Source: Euborellia annulipes (Eukaryota; Arthropoda; Insecta; Dermaptera; Anisolabididae). Taken from it: a DNA stretch of 64,000 nucleotides. A model generated the notes under the pieces. The model saw only the letters and a list, made by a program, of their open reading frames with translations, had not been told where the DNA came from and made no database searches. The position numbers were made by a program, and so were the translations under genes. The stretch lies in assembly GCA_023213315.1 (NCBI GenBank), contig JAKCPI010016655.1, positions 86,885-150,884 of the forward strand. Direction: 5' to 3'. Shown here in pieces: positions 26,290 to 41,200 of the stretch (within the stretch, counting starts at the first letter, position 1; every line of letters begins with the position of its first letter).

Positions 26290-29200
26290 CTAATTTATAC
26301 TTTATATATTTATATTTTTTAATTTTTTTTTCCTTTTGCTTATTTATGGCTCATTTTTTAATAAAAAAAATTTAATTAAATCCATCTTAGATAGGCCAGT
26401 ATAAATATATACGTTACAATACATATATGCCAAAGTAGAAAAAAATTTTATCCTCCTGAAATTTTCATCTGTACTTATACATATTTTAATTACACATAAC
26501 ATTCATTTTTTTAAATTACTTTTAATTTAATATTTTCACATTATAGCTGCTGCCCTTAGTTTGTCTGAATTAAAGAATAAAGGGAATAAAATGACAAAAT
26601 CCATACAAAATTTTTCGTCTCTTCTGTCAGGAATTGCTTTTCACTTTTTTCAGTCAAGGACTTGAGGCTCCTTTTGGGTTGAGTGAAGCCATTATGTTTT
26701 GAGATTATTTAATTAAAAAAGCATATATTTATTATTAAATGAATTAAATAATTGAGTAAATTTGATTACCTGTTCCCATGCACAAGCTCGTTGCATGACG
26801 TCTTGGAAACGATTATTAAGCTGGTGCATTTGTGTTATTAACGAATCCGAACTATCTGCTTCTAATGAAGCGACAACTTTATTTTTACTATCCAGCATCG
26901 ATTTATAATAAAGCGATCGTGAGAAAACGGCCTATAAAAAGATATTAAATATTCATTAAAACATAAAAATAATGAATTAGATATAAAAAAAAACTTACTT
27001 TATGAGAATCGAGGAGAGGAATGAGAGATTCCCGTGTTGAGATTTTTTCTGCTTTCGTTTCAGCTGTAGATAAAGCAGCTTCAGCTTGGTCCAACCAGGC
27101 AGAGACTTCGTGAGCGCCCGCTTCAAGCGATTCTCTTTGAACTCGTGCTTGTTGAAATAGATGAAGTTGAGTTGGAATTTGCGCTCTCATTAATACCAAA
27201 CATTCTTTTTCTTTTTTAAGCGTGCTCATAATTCGGTCAACTTCTTCACGTGAAAGTTCAGGAAGCATCGCCTAAACGTCAAAGGTTTTATTTTAAAACG
27301 TACACAATAAAGGATGCTCTAATTTCATAACAAAACAGCAAAGTAACTCATTATAATAGGCCATTCATAGTGAGCAAAGGTTAATACTATCAAATACTAT
27401 TAAAGTCCTTAAATAGTATTAATTTTTTTCTCACCATTAAATATTATTTAAAATGGAATAAACTTTCAGCCAGGCGAAATTATTTTGCATTTTGCTCCAT
27501 ATTTAGATGGCATCATTCTCAGTACATAGGCCTAATGGTGTTTTATAAATCATTATAAAATTTGTGTTGATGGAGCTAATCTTGGACAAAGTGCATATGA
27601 GAGAGATTGGCGTAAATTCTTTTAATGTTTATTTTTTTTGGAATCAGGTGTATTAACCCATCTCAAAGTTTCTGGATAAATGATGTTTTTAAAACAAGTG
27701 ATGCTATTTTGTGTAAAAAATAATCATAAATCAAATCAATTTGTGATAAAAATTTCACTTATGATAATATCAAAATTCAATTAATAAAATTTTAATTTTA
27801 TTCACAATGGAAAAATCTTCTATGGATAATTTATTTAATTTTAAAATCAGGGAGTACTTTTGAGAACACCCTTTATCTATATACCAAGTATATATCTCTC
27901 ATTTGCTGCAAGAGTGTCTTAACTCAAAATTTCTATTTTTTCAGGAGATCGAAAAAAAAAAAAAATTGTAACACATTTATATAGAAATTTGAATTAAAAA
28001 TGGTAGCTATACAAATTAATTGTTTATTAGCGAAAATATCACTGGTACACCTTCCACAAAGCTTCTTTTTAACTGTTACGGTTTTGAAGTCAACAAAATA
28101 AGTTTAAAAAAAATCTTAGATTCGAAAAAATGAGATATTTTGCTGCGAGCATGAAAAGCTCAGACATGTCACTCTGCCAGATAATAGGCCTAGAGCTTTT
28201 TTTCTTTATCCTTATTGGGCCAATAACTCAATAAGGGCCATTTTTGAATTATGACGAAATTGCAGCAAATAAGCGATAGGTATATTTTTTTAGTCGCTGT
28301 CAATATCGAAAGATTGATCCAATAAATCTTAGAAAGAAATTTGCTTGGCTAAACCAAGGGCGGACTGACCATGTGAGAAAATTCCGCAGTAGACATATAT
28401 TAATACACTTTGGGTTATTTTTTTAAATACCGTTTTGTTCAGTTTTATTTTAAAAAAGTTTCATTTATATTTCTTTCGTAAAGGTAAATTTCAATTTTTA
28501 ATAATAAATAAAAAAAAAACATTTATTTTTATTTGTGGGCTTTGTTCCCACACCAAATTTTTAGGGGCAGTCCGTCCCTGCTCCAAACCTCTCTAAACCT
28601 AATAAATCTACAACCGCATTATAGATGTACGTATAATAAAATGTTTAGGTAAACATGCAAATTCTTTAATGAATAAAAAATTATACTCTTATTCTCCCCA
28701 CCCTGCATGCAAATGTGATGCAATATAGTAAACACAAAAAAAACATTTATCGAATTTAATCAAAGAAAAATATATACAAAAAAATTTGTAATCTATGACT
28801 GACCCATCGCTTTGGAGTTCTTCTTTCCAAATCTTGAGAATGATGAAGGGGAAATGTCCAAAATTTCAAAATTATTAATATAATAATCATAATATTAATG
28901 GATAAAATAAAAACAAATTGCCAATTTAAACAGAAATTGGTGATTGATGAATGAATATTAATAAATAAATTTATATAAAAATTTTAAATCGAATACTAAC
29001 TTGAAATGCTTTACTAATGGCTTTAAAAACTTCTTCCATTGGCTCTAGTTCTGTTAGTAATCGTTGTAATGTTTCCCCTCGTTCCTTGGACGTTGATTTG
29101 CCTGGTGTCGGTTGACAGGCAGCTTCAGCTGACCTTAACCATTGTTGAAGTTTATCAAGGCCTTGACGATAGTCACGGCGTTGGCGTAAAACATCTCCTG

Positions 29201-32200
29201 CTTTCATGTAGTGTTTCGCTTGCTGAGAATAAAAAATAATTTCTTGTTATATTATATCTTCATTTTAATATTGAGCGCAAAGGAAACAGTGCAGCAATAC
29301 CTCGCATACACCGGCTACGATTAGTCATGTTTCACTAGAGTCCGGTTTTAAAGTTTTCAAATAAAAAAAAAAAAAATTCCTCAAAATTTTATTAAAAAAA
29401 TCAATTTTTTTTGATAATTAATTTTATTTATTATCTATCTATATTCTAGTTTTGTGCAGCTCTAAATAAAGTGAATGCATAGTAAAATCGATTTATTATT
29501 TTGAAAATTAAATTTTTCGGTCTTCTTTTTTTGTGTTCTATTATCATTTTTTCGTCATTTTTTTTTGAAAAACTGGAAAGAAAATTGTGCTTGGTATCAA
29601 TTATCTTCTGTTTTTTTGAATGTAGTTAGTTCTTTAATTAGTCGGAACAGATTTCCCCGACAATGCGAGGTACCGCTTATAGCACATATTTTCAACTCAT
29701 AAAACAAAAGCTTACTTGGAAAAAATATTCCCATCTTTCTGTTAAAGAGGTGAGTTGATCTTTGAGCTCTTCAGCTAATTGATCTTCACAAGTTGCCATT
29801 AAAAATCTGGCAGTGTCGGTGACTAATTCGTATTTCTCTTTCCAAATGCTTAATTCCTAAAAATAAAATAGAAAAATTAATAATTAGAACTAAATTTGTT
29901 TATAGGCTTACATGCCAAAAAAAGATTTTGTTTATTCTTTTTTTTTTTTTTTTTAATTTTCGACATGTCGCCTGTATAAAGGCCATTTGTTGTAACTAGG
30001 GTCCGACCGAAACAAAATTTTCAGCCGAAACCGAAACTCTCCCTCAAGTGCAAATCATTTGACTTTTTTTTTTTTTTTTGCATGCGAGTCTCGTCTTTTC
30101 AGACTCAGGTTTCGGCTACTTTTTGACCGAAACCAGGATTTTTGGCCGAAACTGGCCGAAACCGTAACCGAAATTGAATATTCGGTCGGTTCCTAGTTGT
30201 AACCCACATTCACACTTATATTAAATATAAATAGAGATTAGTCTCATAAAATAAAACCTGTTCATTTTACGAATAAAAATAATAACAAAAATTAGGATGT
30301 CTATCGTTTCTATAAATTCGCTATAGATAAAAAAAGAAAACAGTTTTTGCTTGTCCTGATGATTCGAGGGTTACTATAAGTGACTTTTTCATTGGCGATA
30401 TTCATTGAGTCAACAATTAATATTCAAAAGTTTCGATTGACCGGGGCCGAACACATGTGGATGTTAGACTTAAAGAGATTTATATTTGCTTGTTGCTGCG
30501 TCTTTTTAATTAGAAAAGGCAAAATAATGTCGAGATTAAATAATCTGTTTAGGGGCTAATTTCCTTTTCTGAATTAATTTCTTGGAGCAAAAATTTTACT
30601 CAGGGACTCACATCTTGTGAGTAGGGGAGAGGGCAGGGCATTGGGACACGAGGCACATTGGGACATTCGAATTTTAGCTCTACTAAATATAAAGTTTGAG
30701 TTGTACTTTTTGACCGTTAGGGTGCATTAAGTACCCATTTTATTAAGAAAACATTTTCTATAATAAAATGGGCACATTTAGTAGAGCTAAAATTCGAATG
30801 TCCCAATGTGCCTCGTGTCCCAATGTCCCGCCCTCTCCCCTACGTGGTTGGCGACCCGAGCTAAGGCTGGCATATTTTTCTTTATCTCACATTATGTTAT
30901 CCTTATTACTCCCCCCCCCCTCCCCATTATGTTATATTATTTATTTTTTCAAAGGGAATACTGGTTTAATAAAATAAATTTATAAAAATATATAAATTTC
31001 AGAGAAGGAAATTAGCCCCTGAGCAAATTTAATTTTGCTTCCATTAGTGAGGGTTGAAACGAGGGTGTGAACTGTGGCAAGTTCTAACTTGCACCTCCAT
31101 GTAAAATTTGTATCCTTTGTTTTGCGCCCCAAACCCAGCTACGCCCGTGGTGGGCACGTCTTTCGCCACTGCTAGTCTAATCAACGAAGAGATATATTAT
31201 AAAATAGTGGAGAATAGAACTATAAAAATAAACAAACCGCATGCGGTACAAGAATAATAATTTTAATTTAAAAAAATAGATACGCGCTCGTATATTCGTA
31301 TATTTAGGCCAATCAACCGAGGTGTTTAAAAAAATTTTGCAAATTTTTTTCTACAATTAATTTTATAACAAAAGTTCATGCAAGGAAAATTGTGGAGCAT
31401 TCTCTTCTTTAAAATAGTGGGAATGACAAAATGGTTAGATTGACCAAGGTCAATTAGTTAAAGGGAAAAAATTTTCTTTTCAATCGATATATGATTCATT
31501 AAATTTGGCCAAGCCACCCATAAGGACAGGCAAATCTCTAACTAATACATTAGTTAATTTGAAAGGCTAGCAGTAATGTCAAAATTACTTAGTTAAATTA
31601 AATATTTATATTTTTTAACCTGGAAAAGTTCGAGTTTCGATTCCTCATCATCTTCCCGATGAAGTGCAGCGAGTGCTTCATCAAGCCATCTTTCAAGTGG
31701 AGGCAATTCGGCATGCCAGCGTCGCCAATAAGCTACAAGTTCTTCAAGCATACTTTGAACGCAACGCAATTCCATTGAAACGCTCCTCCATCTTTCAGCT
31801 GTGTCTCTGAGCAAGCGTTCGATAGCTGCCGATTCCTTTTCATCTGGAAATAAATTTATTCAATTGGAAATTAAATTCTTTCATTGCTAATAAAGCTAAC
31901 TTCTCAGTTGTATTGATATAATTGAAATACAATACAATCAAGAGTGCCAAAGATTTCGTCCCTACAATCGAAATTATCTCCCTACACCTATGAAACAGTG
32001 ACGGCGCTAGCGGGGGGGGGCAGAAGTGGGGCAAGCTTACCAATAGGGGGGGGGGCAGTGAATAATTATATAGGCTATATCAACAGAGAAACAAAAAAAA
32101 AATTGAATTAAATTCAAAACTTTATTTTTTTATTTTAATATCCGTGACGCTTCGATTACAACTGAAATATAATGGCGATTTTCAGTAACTGTGCGAGAAT

Positions 32201-35200
32201 AGCCTAATCAATTTGAACTACTATCGAGGGAGAGGTAGAAGAAAAGTTTATATAACAAAGTTCGGCTTGTTTATGAACTTCATAATTTTCATGCTTTTTT
32301 AAGCCTTCAGCACTGTTTGCTTTTTTCCAATTTCTATATCCTAATTTCACAAAAACTGTTTTGCCATCATTTTTTGTATGAATGGCATCCGGGAGGGCAG
32401 AGGTCCTTGCCGGGGGGCGGTTGCCCCACCTAGCCCTCCCGTAGCGCCGCCGTTGCTATGAAAGATGCCAGAATAGACTCAGGCTACACCAGGGGTGGCG
32501 ATTTGTTAAGGGATAAGGGGGGGGATATTTATATGGAGGTTTAAATTAACCCTAAATCTCAAAAAAAATAAATAAAAATATAATAGAGAGAAAAATATAC
32601 CGTAGTGTTAATATTTTAAACGCTGTTTTATACTCCAAAAAAAAAAAAAAAGCAGAAATAATAAAAGATAACTAAGCGCATCCATTTTCCAAAATTTTCT
32701 AAATGAGTACTAATTATTTATAAATAGTTAATAAATAATATTTCCATACCAATGCCACCGTCGCGTTTGTATTCATCGACCACTTGTCGCATATCTTGAA
32801 AGGCACGTTCAAATTCATCAAATACTCGATTCTTGGACACAAAATTACGATATTGTTCAAGTAATTGATGAGCTCGTTCTTCTCGTCCATATTTAACAGT
32901 CCAGCCTCGTAGTTTACTTTCGGTCAGGTGAAGAAATGCAATAAGACAACACTGTAACATCAAACATAAATAAATTTGTTTATATGTTAGGTTAAATTAT
33001 TAATTTGTTATTATATATTTATACTTTATGCTCAAGAAATTTAAGGCGAATTCGGCGTCGAATGGCTAGTGGGCCCAGCGCTGCCATTCGCTTAGGAAGA
33101 TCTTGCACTTGTTCAGAATGAGTAATTTCGGGAGGTAATTCAACTAAGCCTTTAGCTAGAAGCTGTTCCATTGCGGGCATTTCTCCAAATAATTGCTATT
33201 TCAAAGAAATTGGATAAAAATTAATTCTTTATTATTTTTTTTAAAATAATTAAAAATAAGAATTGGAAAAAATACCTTGTGTGCTTCGAGTTTTCTACTA
33301 ATAATAGTTGCAGTCTCTTCGTTCATTGCCGTAGGAATATCTTCAGGAGCATTGAGCATTGCTTCGGCTTTATTTAACCATTCTCCAACCCTATTCAGGG
33401 GAGGTGGGAGATTGGAGTCTAATCGTGCAAGCCATGCAGCCAGCTGGAATTAAAGAAATAAAAAATTTATTAAATTTTTATATAATATCTTAATTGAAGC
33501 AATGTTTAAAATGATATATACAATATTTATTAACTCAAGTACAACATCGCTCTGTCTTGTAATCTCGAACTAAAAGACATTGATCCCGATGACGAAAGTT
33601 TGGAGCAAAGGAAGAGCCATGAAAAAAATATTCGAAACAGGGACTAGGGTTGTCCCCTTACAAAATAAGGGATTCAAAAAATAAGTATAATTATTAAACT
33701 TTTTTTAAATACGTATGTATAGGAAGGGGGGAACTCTCTTTCTCTCTCTTCTTTTCTCGATTTCTTCTCCTTCATTTATTCCGTCCTTAGCCTATGGATC
33801 AAACATGCGTCAGGCCGTGCGACGGACCGGCTTGTTTTTTCAATTGGTCACATCTTTTTTCGAGTCTAGCGCAAAGGGGCATATAGGTCATAATAGAAGA
33901 AAGACATTCAAAGATATTTGTGGTCAGATGGTTAATTAGACTAATGAAAAGGAAAATCAAATATTATATGTAAATAATTTTTAATACTCAATCTAATTAT
34001 AAGGACCGTCGGCCAAAAATTAAATACTTTTGCGTATTATCCGTTTATTTGTAAATATTTCGACCCCAGTGATATGAAATCATCTTCATCAACAGATGTT
34101 TTGCAAATCGTTACTTAATCGTTTACTTTTTACTTTTTATAAACATTTTTATAAAAACATATACAAGAATGCTCAGCTATTTGTCATATTGGATGGGAGA
34201 AAGTAAAGATTTGCAAAACATCTGTTGATTGTACTGAAGATGATTCCATATCACTGGGGTCGAAATATTTACAAATTAACGGATAATACGCAGAAGTATT
34301 TATTTTTTGGCCGACGGTCCCTATAATTAAATTGATCATCCTTACGGCCATCTACAAACAATTCGCTTCAATTTTTAATACTCTCTGATTATTCAAGAAA
34401 ACCAATAATTCCCCATAACCGATGCTTATAAACATCCGATTATTTACCCAATAATCGATGCTAAAAAATAATCGATTATTCTGGCCTACTATTTTTTCCG
34501 TTAAAAAGATTCCTAAGCAGACGCTACTGATGAAAGTAGAACAAGTTTTTATTCAAAAAAATGCATTGTTGATGTCTATCAAATTTCAAAAAAAAAAAAA
34601 AAAAAAAAAAAACTTATACCACTCTCAATAATATTAAGAAAAAAGCATTTTTTTTAAATATTTAACACCCCATACATCAAAAATAAAGAGGTTGCGGCCC
34701 TTAATCGATATGAACTTTTTCTTAGAACCACCTAAGAATTCACACTCTTAAGAACTCAATTATGAAACACCCTGTGTAATAAATTTCTTCATTGAAAGTC
34801 ACCACCAGTTTTTCCATTTAACAAATTACCTCTAAGAAGGATCTTCAAAGAATATCATCACAGTTCATTATAAATAATTCCTAGACTTTGGCCAAAGTCG
34901 AAAATGGATTTCTAATATTTTATGAATTTTCATTTAAATCTTTATAATTATTGATAAATTTGTGAAAATGAACCTTTTGTTGAAGTGAAATCCAAAGATG
35001 TTCCAATTCTTGCCAAGATTCAGTAGCAAGGCATACGAGGCCATGTGGTGCTGGTTGTTGACTTCCAAGTTTATTTTGACTTTGGGCCATTCGGCCCAAT
35101 CTTTCGTAACATTGTCTTCGAGATTCCGTCTCTTGTCGAATACTGGAGTATTCCTATAATAAAACAAAGGATCAAATTAGTTAATAAATAAATTGTTTAA

Positions 35201-38200
35201 AAATCTTATTTAATTACTTGATAGGTTCCGGTTGCTGGTAAGCGTTTATGTTCTAGTAAGGCTAATTTTTCGTGAAGGTAACGTCTTAATTCGGTAAATT
35301 CAGCTTCGCTAGCTGCTAATGTTCGGGATCCATCTGCCGCTCGAGGCTCAGGATACATGTGTAAAAACTGGGCTACATAAGTCATGATACTCTTTTCATC
35401 GGGTTTAGCAACATCTACGTCTTCAGGATCGAGAAGTCGAGCCACTCCAAGACCCTCTTCAGCAGCTCTAAAAGCAGCTTCTAATCTTTCACGATTATTT
35501 CGTTGTCGTAATTGTGGTATCGACACAAGATCACTTCGAATAGAATCTACTATGCCTAAAAAGGCGAGGCCGTCTCGCCAACTTGGGCCAAAATCTGTCA
35601 CTGAGATGCCAAGATCTCTGTAATTAAATATTTTAGTAAGTGAAATTGAATTTCTGATAAAACAAATGTAGAGATAGAAATTACTTAGGAAGGGCTTGGC
35701 CAACCCATTGTAAAAGCGCCCTTCGGGCACCATGTCGTTGAGCTGCAGGTGTATGTCTTCCTGAAGCACCTGGAATAGGCGTAGGAGGTGCAGAAATGCC
35801 GGAAGGATAAGTAGCAGCACCTTGAAGAGATTCTAGGGCTCGCGTGTTCTCTTCGATCTGAAAAATATTTTGACTTTGTTAATTAAACAAAGAAAACAAT
35901 AAAAAAATTATTAAATTAAATTTGAAAAATATGTGCGTCCCTTTTTTAATAAAACAAGTGCAAAAAATATTTATTGAAGGGACTCACCCTATTTAATCCT
36001 CTTTTAATATGTCGAAGCTTTCAAAGGGAAAATTATTATATAAATACATAGTTAAAAATGTATGAAATTCTGTAATTCAATTATTAAAATAAATAATAAA
36101 TTTTTTACTTACTTGGAAATATAAAATTATCGTCCAAATTAAACCGAGGACGACAGGTGGCCGACCATCAACGAGATCGGCTGCGTTGATATTTACAAGT
36201 TTGATCTAGGAGAGGAAAATAAAAATAAATGACATAAATGATATTAATAGCAAAAAAGAAATAAAATTATTTATATCTTTTAAATCATAAAAAATTCATT
36301 ACTATATTATTTTAAATAGGTGATTTATTTCAAGGTCTTTAACATATATTAATATATAATCGAATCAATTTACTTTTTTGCTTTGAAGAAATCGGAGTGC
36401 AGTATTGACATTACTTAAAAAGTGAGGCCTCTTGAGATTCCGCCCTCGTTCCATGGGCTGAAAACATTAGGAGAAATTAATTGATATCAAATAAATTACA
36501 CAAATTATTTGAATATTTACAAATCTTACCAATCGTTCACCGGAGAGCACCTCGAGTAGAGCCAAAAGTTTAGTGCCATCTTTGAGATCCTGTATTAAAT
36601 CGTCGATTCGTAATGGAGGTACGTGCTGAAAAAATAATTATATATTTTTTAAAATTTTTGAAATAGAATCTGGACCTTTTTGCTTGCTTCTGGCCGTGGC
36701 TTTGAATTAACGATAAGTCAAGGCAAAACTGAGCTGCTGTTCAGTAGCCGTTACCACCGAAAATATCAACATTGAAAATTTCACTTTAAAATGATCTCGT
36801 AATTTCAATTATCTCGGATCAACCATCACCAACGCCAGCCTATTAAAGAGAGTATGAGAAAACTGACAATTTAGTCCAAGTATAAAACTTGTGTTCTCTT
36901 AACATTACTTTATGATACTGAAACTTACGACGCCTATCTTATAAATATACAGATGAAAAATATTTATCAATTTTATTATATTTATTAAGTTTAAAAATAT
37001 TTAGTTTCATAAAATAATTACTATATTTATTAATTAGTATATATGATTTTGCAAAAAAAAAATTTGAAACACTTCATAACCTCGTATTTATAAAGTAAAG
37101 GCGATATTTTTCTTAGCCTATTTACTGGCTGTACTCCACACTCCGCTGCCCACATTTCTAGACAGTCGCGCATGCGCACAGCAGTGATAGCTAGCGCTCT
37201 AAGTCGAACGGTTAGGCGATGAACTAAGTAGCCTATGCCAAGCCGATGACAAGTGTTACCGTAGAGCGCAATTTCTCATGTTTAAAAGGCATAAAAAATT
37301 ATTTAAGAAACTCAATGTCGCAGGAAAGGTTGTCTTCTCTTTCGTTGTTATCAATAGAAAAAGATTTATTAGTTCAAATTTCGAAACAAGATAACTTCAC
37401 AGATCAAATTATTGAATTATTTTCTAAATTAAAAGATAGGCGAATAGATTTAATTTACAAAAATAAATAAATACGCCTTTTTTCTCTCTTTTTTCTATTT
37501 TTCGTAAGTAATATGTCACGAGCCGCCACTGACTGCCATCAAGAACATCGACTTTACACCAAGGGCGGATCCAGAGGTGTTTCTCGGGGAGGGGGGGGGG
37601 GTAATTTGGAGTGACTCGTCGCACAGCACACTATTTTTTCTTAATTTCAGTAATTTAAAGGCGCATTCTGTACTTGTTTGCCAGAATATAAATACAAATC
37701 AAATTTTTAAGTATTAATTTTTAAAATTTTACGTGAAAAATAAATTTTTTTGCAAAAAAAAGTTGTTTTTTTTCAAATCTCGGGGGGGGGGGGGGTAATT
37801 ACCCCCTTTACCCCCCCCTGTATCCGCCCTTGCTTTACACTTGCGATCTTCAATGCCTGAGAAAAATTTTTGGAATTAAGTGGCAAGTTAAGAAAACCAA
37901 CTTTGATTCCTTCAAAGCATTTCTACCCTCCTGAGTCAACGAAGGATCGGATGGCCGAATTAAAGTGAACTTGTCACGGGCACCAGAATTTTGGATCCTC
38001 CTCTACTAGAATTCAGGAATGTCTGTAAACGCGATACGAAGATAAGCAATTTAAATTTGGCAAAATAGGAAGGAGTCAAGTGCAAACGATCGAGATGAAT
38101 AGAGAACAGCGGCGACTAATTTTTTAAGTTTTTTCGGCATCTAGGCTCCTGATGTCGTTCAAAGGGCCCAACCGAAGATCAATGCGGTATACTGGTAAGC

Positions 38201-41200
38201 CATTTTCCCCAAAGTAATGAGCACCAGGAGGACGGGGCTTTCTCAACCAAAATACGTATTTCGCCAAAATAAAAATGTGTCCATTTTCATTGGTCGACAA
38301 AAATGAACTTTTTTCTTTCACAAGAATAAAGATATGAGATTCTAGAATAGGGGCGGATTAATGCAATTTTGTCGGGGGAGGGGGCGGTTTTTTTTTATTT
38401 TTTTTTATTTAATGACTTTTTTTTTTTTTTTTTTGGAATGGGTGCATAAGGTCCGAAGATCTATAATGACCAATAGTCACATGCAGCCAGGAAGAAAATA
38501 AAACAAAAGGAGAAGCATAAAGGGGAAACTCAACTGCGGGAACTGAGAAGATGCCTGTTGAGGTTAGACTTGAAAGTCTGAAGATTGTAGGTTTTGGGGA
38601 AGATAGACGCAGGGAGCTTGTTCCAATCACGGGAGGTCATGGGGACTTTGTCGGCATCTATGGCCATTTAGACCCCTTTCCTATTTATATAAATTGATTG
38701 GTAACAAATTCAATTGAAATTAAAGAGCGGAAATCATAATTTATTTAGATTACTAGTTTTTATAACTTTTTGAATTTCTTCTCGGGGGGGGGGGGGGAGC
38801 GATTGCCCCCCCCCCTCCCCCCCCTTTAATCCGCCCTTGTTCTAGAAGTATTTTTCATAAATTCAAATATCATTTTAGATTTGCCCCATCAGGCACACTT
38901 TTAGAGATATAGAGAAAAATAAATTTTAATAGAAAATGTGATCTAAAACGGCTCTTATTTTGAATTTTCAAGATTTTTTTAAGATGACACTCCTTAAAAA
39001 TATGCAGATAGTTTTAATACATATAAAGTTTCATCGAAATCATCGCAGGGAGTATATACAATTATTTTTTGGAGAGGGGGCCGAACTCATTTTAGAAGAT
39101 TAAAATTAAAATTTTAATTATATAATGATTTATTATGGGAAATGCTTTATGAAAATTTTTAAAATGTAGCCTATATAAATTTCAATTTTTCCACGAGCTT
39201 TCATTTTGTTTAATCCGGCATTGAAACGTCTTGAAAAATTACCGAATGTCGTGCAAGGAAACATTTTCCGTTTTTGGTTGGCATACACCCTGACTTAGGT
39301 GATAAACCTGAGAAATATCTGAAAGCCCAGAATTTTTTCTGAAAGAGATTGGCTTTGCAGTGGATACTGAGCCGCACAATTTCTCAAACAACAAATCAAT
39401 TCTTGAGAAAGAAAAGTCTATTTTTTTTTAAATTATAATTTAATTGTACAATAAATAATTTAAAACCAGCTACTTATAGTGAGTGCCTTTGTTAGGCGAG
39501 AGGGACTTGTCATTCAATGAAAATCAATTTAATTAATTAATTTAGTCAATTTCATTTTGATTAAAAAAAAAAATTTCTTGGAAGAATTTCGACGAGTAAC
39601 TGTTACCTGAAAGTCAAATAAAATATATTCATGTCGTCTTCTCCCAGTTTCTCAAAATTAAATCTCTTTTAAAAGTGAAAGTTCCGGGGTGACCGAGCCG
39701 GAGCTCGGTCTTTTTTTTATATTGATAAAATTGTAAAAAACTAAAAAAAGTACATCAGTAAAGTACGAATACTCGAGGGGCGCGAATTTGATTTGTATAG
39801 AAGAAATAGGAAAATATTTAAAATTTAAAAGAAATATAACGAGACAACTTGCTCCTCAATGGAAACATCAATAAAAACACCAAAATAAGAAAGAACAATC
39901 CAGGGAGAGTTTTGAGGAATAGCAACATTACTGGGTGGTTACTTGGAGGTGATAGTGCCTCATAAGAAAACTTTAATCATGAGATATACGTAAGAGAGTT
40001 GCCCAGGAAATGCGTCAGCCTGGAGACAATTAAAAATTATTATTTTCAATAAAATTAATTAATAATAATCAGAGATTAGTACTTTAATAATATAATTTAA
40101 ATAATAGGTATTTTTCTATTAATTGGCCTTTTGACATTATTAAATTAAATATATTTTAAGTAATTATTGATATAAAAAAATTAAATTTACCAAATTGCAC
40201 ATTAATTAAAATTTAATATTCGTGGAGAGTTAAATCTGTGGGTCCAGGGTAAAGAAAGGGAGGGACCAGGAAGCAAGTCTACTAGGCTTTGAACATTATA
40301 AAACCATTAAAACGAAAATTGGAAAAAACTAAAAAAGTACACCAGTAAGGTACTAGTACTCGAGAGGCCAAATTTTATTTGTATAGAAGAAATAAGAAAA
40401 TATTTAAAATTTGAAAGAAAGCTTTAAAGGGAATTTCGAGAAAATTGGAAAAAACTAAAAAAGTACACCAGTAAAGTACTAGTACCCGAATTTTCCCAAA
40501 CATGAGACCTAGCACAATTTCATATTGGGACCACAAATAGTATATATTTAAAATTTGAAATAAATCGTTAGAGCCGTTTTCGAGAACTGATATGCATATA
40601 TATAAACAAACAAACGTACATTGCTCGTTTAATATAAAGATTAGATTAGATATTGGAAAGAAACAGAATATTTCAAGGCTCATCAAGATCGATTGGGTTT
40701 GCTTAGACTGTTATGCTAAAGGGCGAGGCTGCTCACAGCCACAAAAGGGAGTTTTTGCTCTTAGGAAAAAGTAATTAATAATCAAGAGTCGCGGGAGCGA
40801 CTCGTCGCCGAGCAAGGAAAAAGCAAAAGAAAGCAAAGAAACTCTCAATACTAGCATTTAGAAGATATTCCAATAGATTCAAATGGCCCATAGCATTTGC
40901 ATGGACGAGTCGTCCCTAAGACGACGATTATCAAGAAATATTTTTAATCCTTAATAAAAGATAGGGACGTGAAAAACTTTTTTGAGAAACTTTTCTCTTT
41001 CTGGGCGAATATCTCAAAAGGTTTTTAAGATATAGAAGTCAAATTATTTTTATATTAAACTTCATAAGAATTATTTTGAGCACAAATTCAAAAAATGATT
41101 CATCTCTCAAAAAGATTGGCAGAGGCTCAAAGTTAACATTTTGCCAATTTCGGGAGGGCACAAGTTAGTCTGTTATTTTACCTTTTTTTCTTCCCTTTTT

